From contig JABDCL010000007.1 in NCBI GenBank assembly GCA_013288135.1, positions 1 through 58,328 of the forward strand: 58,328 bases of DNA, in the 5' to 3' direction. The position numbers were made by a program, and so were the translations under genes. The notes under the pieces were generated by a model. The model saw nothing but the letters and a program-made list of their open reading frames with translations. It had not been told where the DNA came from and did not search any database. Shown here piece by piece: positions 56,954 to 58,328 of the stretch. The stretch comes from Gammaproteobacteria bacterium (GTDB taxonomy: Bacteria; Pseudomonadota; Gammaproteobacteria; UBA6186; Azoamicaceae). How positions within the stretch are numbered: the first letter of the stretch is position 1; each line of letters starts with the position of its first letter.

Positions 56954-57781
56954 ATGTTATTACCCCTTCGGAAAAAAATTTTAAGTCTGACACTCAGCAT
57001 CTGCTTATGTTTAGTAGGGCCAACTGCTTGGGCCGATTATACGCTTAACATGCATCGTGGCGTTACCGAGATCAGTCGCGGTATCTATCAACTGCATATG
57101 ATCATTTTTTGGATCTGTGTTGTGGTGGGAATTATCGTTTTTAGTGCTATGTTTTATGCCATCATTTGGCATAGAAAATCGCGTGGCGTTACCGCCGCCC
57201 ATTTTCATGAAAACACAACCGTCGAAATTATCTGGACAATTATCCCCTTTCTCATCTTGGTTGGAATGGCGATACCCGCCACCGAATTATTAATTAAGAT
57301 GCATGATACGGCTCGAGATTCCGAATATTCCATTAAAGTGACAGGACATCAATGGTTCTGGGAATACGAATACTTAGGAACTGGAGTTCGTTTTACCAGT
57401 CTGTTATCAACCCCACAAGATCAAATCAAAAATCGAGATATCAAAGGACAAAATTATCTTCTAGAAGTAGATAATCACCTCATTGTCCCCATTGGAAAAA
57501 AAATCCGTTTTTTAACAACTGCAAATGATGTCGTACATTCCTGGTGGGTACCAAGACTTGGCATCAAAAAAGATGCCATTCCGGGCTTTATCAACGAAGC
57601 ATGGGCTATCATCGAGGAACCGGGTATTTATCGCGGTCAATGTGCAGAGCTCTGTGGTATCAATCACGGATTTATGCCCATTGTCGTAGAAGCTAAAACG
57701 GAAGAAGAGTTTAATACTTGGTTAGAAGCAAAAAAAGCATCTCCTACCTCCCATCCTGCAAATACCGGAAATACACCATGA
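56954..57781 (+). CDS. coxB: Cytochrome c oxidase subunit II
   Basis: It takes electrons from cytochrome c at the CuA site. The 275-residue protein has a signal peptide (LSICLCLVGPTAWAD), two membrane helices (IIFWICVVVGIIVFSAMFYAI and TIIPFLILVGMAIPATELL) and the CuA domain with GHQWFWEYEYLGTG, VVHSWWVPRLG and the ligands CAELCGINHGFM. The cytochrome-c type is supported by both Cys ligands. It shares 4 bases with coxA. Confidence 0.97.
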   Translation: MLLPLRKKILSLTLSICLCLVGPTAWADYTLNMHRGVTEISRGIYQLHMIIFWICVVVGIIVFSAMFYAIIWHRKSRGVTAAHFHENTTVEIIWTIIPFLILVGMAIPATELLIKMHDTARDSEYSIKVTGHQWFWEYEYLGTGVRFTSLLSTPQDQIKNRDIKGQNYLLEVDNHLIVPIGKKIRFLTTANDVVHSWWVPRLGIKKDAIPGFINEAWAIIEEPGIYRGQCAELCGINHGFMPIVVEAKTEEEFNTWLEAKKASPTSHPANTGNTP

Positions 57782-58328
57782 ACAGTTACACAACTGCAAC
57801 ACATGCAACAACTGCTGACGCAGAACATACCCACGCTCATGGCCCTGCCCCCGGCCTTTTACGCTGGGTTTTTACCACCAATCATAAAGACATCGGTACG
57901 CTGTATTTATGGTTCAGTTTTATTATGTTTCTCTTCGCAGGGGCTCTGATCATGGGTGTTAGAGCCGAGTTATTTAAACCTGGCTTACAATTAATGGATC
58001 CCAATTTTTTTAATCAATTAACCACCCTGCACGGTCTCATCATGGTGTTTGGTGCCGTTATGCCAGCTTTTGTCGGTTTAGCTAATTGGATGATCCCTTT
58101 AATGATTGGCGCACCGGATATGGCTTTACCTCGTTTAAATAACTGGTCATTTTGGATATTACCTTTTGCCTTTGCAATATTAATCAGTACTTTGTTTGTG
58201 GAAGGCTCAGCCCCTAATTTTGGTTGGACATTTTATGCACCGCTCTCCTCTACCTATGGTCCTAAAAGCACAGATTTTTTTATTTTTGCCATCCACTTAA
58301 TGGGTATTTCTTCCATCATGGGTGCAAT
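57778..58328 (+). CDS. coxA: Cytochrome c oxidase subunit I, N-terminal part
   Basis: The catalytic heme-copper subunit, cut by the window end after about 183 codons. A His-rich N-terminal tail (HATTADAEHTHAHG) is followed by WVFTTNHKDIGTLYLWFSF, the conserved helix I start, and TTLHGLIMVFGAVMPAFVGL, with the heme a ligand His. MIGAPDMALPRLNNWSFW completes the standard pattern. ATGA overlap with coxB. Confidence 0.97.
   Translation, partial: MNSYTTATHATTADAEHTHAHGPAPGLLRWVFTTNHKDIGTLYLWFSFIMFLFAGALIMGVRAELFKPGLQLMDPNFFNQLTTLHGLIMVFGAVMPAFVGLANWMIPLMIGAPDMALPRLNNWSFWILPFAFAILISTLFVEGSAPNFGWTFYAPLSSTYGPKSTDFFIFAIHLMGISSIMGA

Overview
The window looks like chromosomal DNA of a low-GC gammaproteobacterium. 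Gene orders such as sdhCDAB-sucABCD opposite gltA, miaA-hfq-hflX-hflK-hflC, lptD-surA-rsmA-apaH and amgK-murU opposite lptD are gammaproteobacterial. The AT-rich composition, a eukaryote-like DUF3638 giant protein, several low-complexity or coiled-coil orphan proteins, a lone VirD4/TraD-type ATPase and many small palindromic repeats suggest a host-associated member of the Legionellales/Coxiella-like group. That placement is inference; no marker gene was compared.

Layout. 1-10.25 kb: the 3' end of a lipase-like gene, convergent with one enormous gene (3351 codons) for a DUF3638-type P-loop ATPase. 10.4-21.3 kb: the TCA block sdhCDAB-sucABCD on the minus strand, divergent from gltA. 21.3-28 kb: an organophosphate/hexose-phosphate antiporter, a YgjP-like metallopeptidase, a TPR protein, an orphan type IV coupling-protein-like ATPase with an eroded Walker A, and a secreted phosphodiester-glycosidase-domain protein. 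28-33.7 kb: glyA-nrdR-nusB, etfB-etfA, and divergent ETF-quinone oxidoreductase. 33.8-35.2 kb: an orphan Ala/Ser/Thr-rich protein. 35.2-43.3 kb: rnr-rlmB, tRNA-Leu(CAG), and the miaA-hfq-hflX-hflK-hflC-DUF2065 cluster. 43.3-46.2 kb: an accessory island with a long coiled-coil orphan and two toxin-antitoxin modules (AbrB/MazF-like and HicAB). 46.2-49.4 kb: djlA-pagL-like, then rpe and a kinase-fold protein with a signal peptide. 49.5-58.3 kb: amgK-murU, then lptD-surA-rsmA-apaH and the start of the cytochrome oxidase operon (coxB, coxA cut by the window end).

How it works together. The central part encodes oxidative metabolism: TCA cycle, complex II, electron transfer from flavoprotein dehydrogenases to quinone, and a terminal oxidase. 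The right part serves the envelope: LPS export, outer-membrane protein folding, peptidoglycan sugar recycling and possible lipid A deacylation. RNA-handling genes (hfq, rnr, rlmB, miaA, nusB, rsmA) lie between. The accessory genes are mostly orphans and are the best candidates for host interaction.

The most unusual DNA-level signal is a set of short GC-rich palindromic repeats. They sit against or across stop codons (sucA, the antiporter gene, the secreted kinase gene), and one has inserted in frame inside sucA. A near-perfect 24-bp palindrome over the hicAB promoter is a clear operator candidate. No rRNA, CRISPR array, insertion sequence or prophage was seen.
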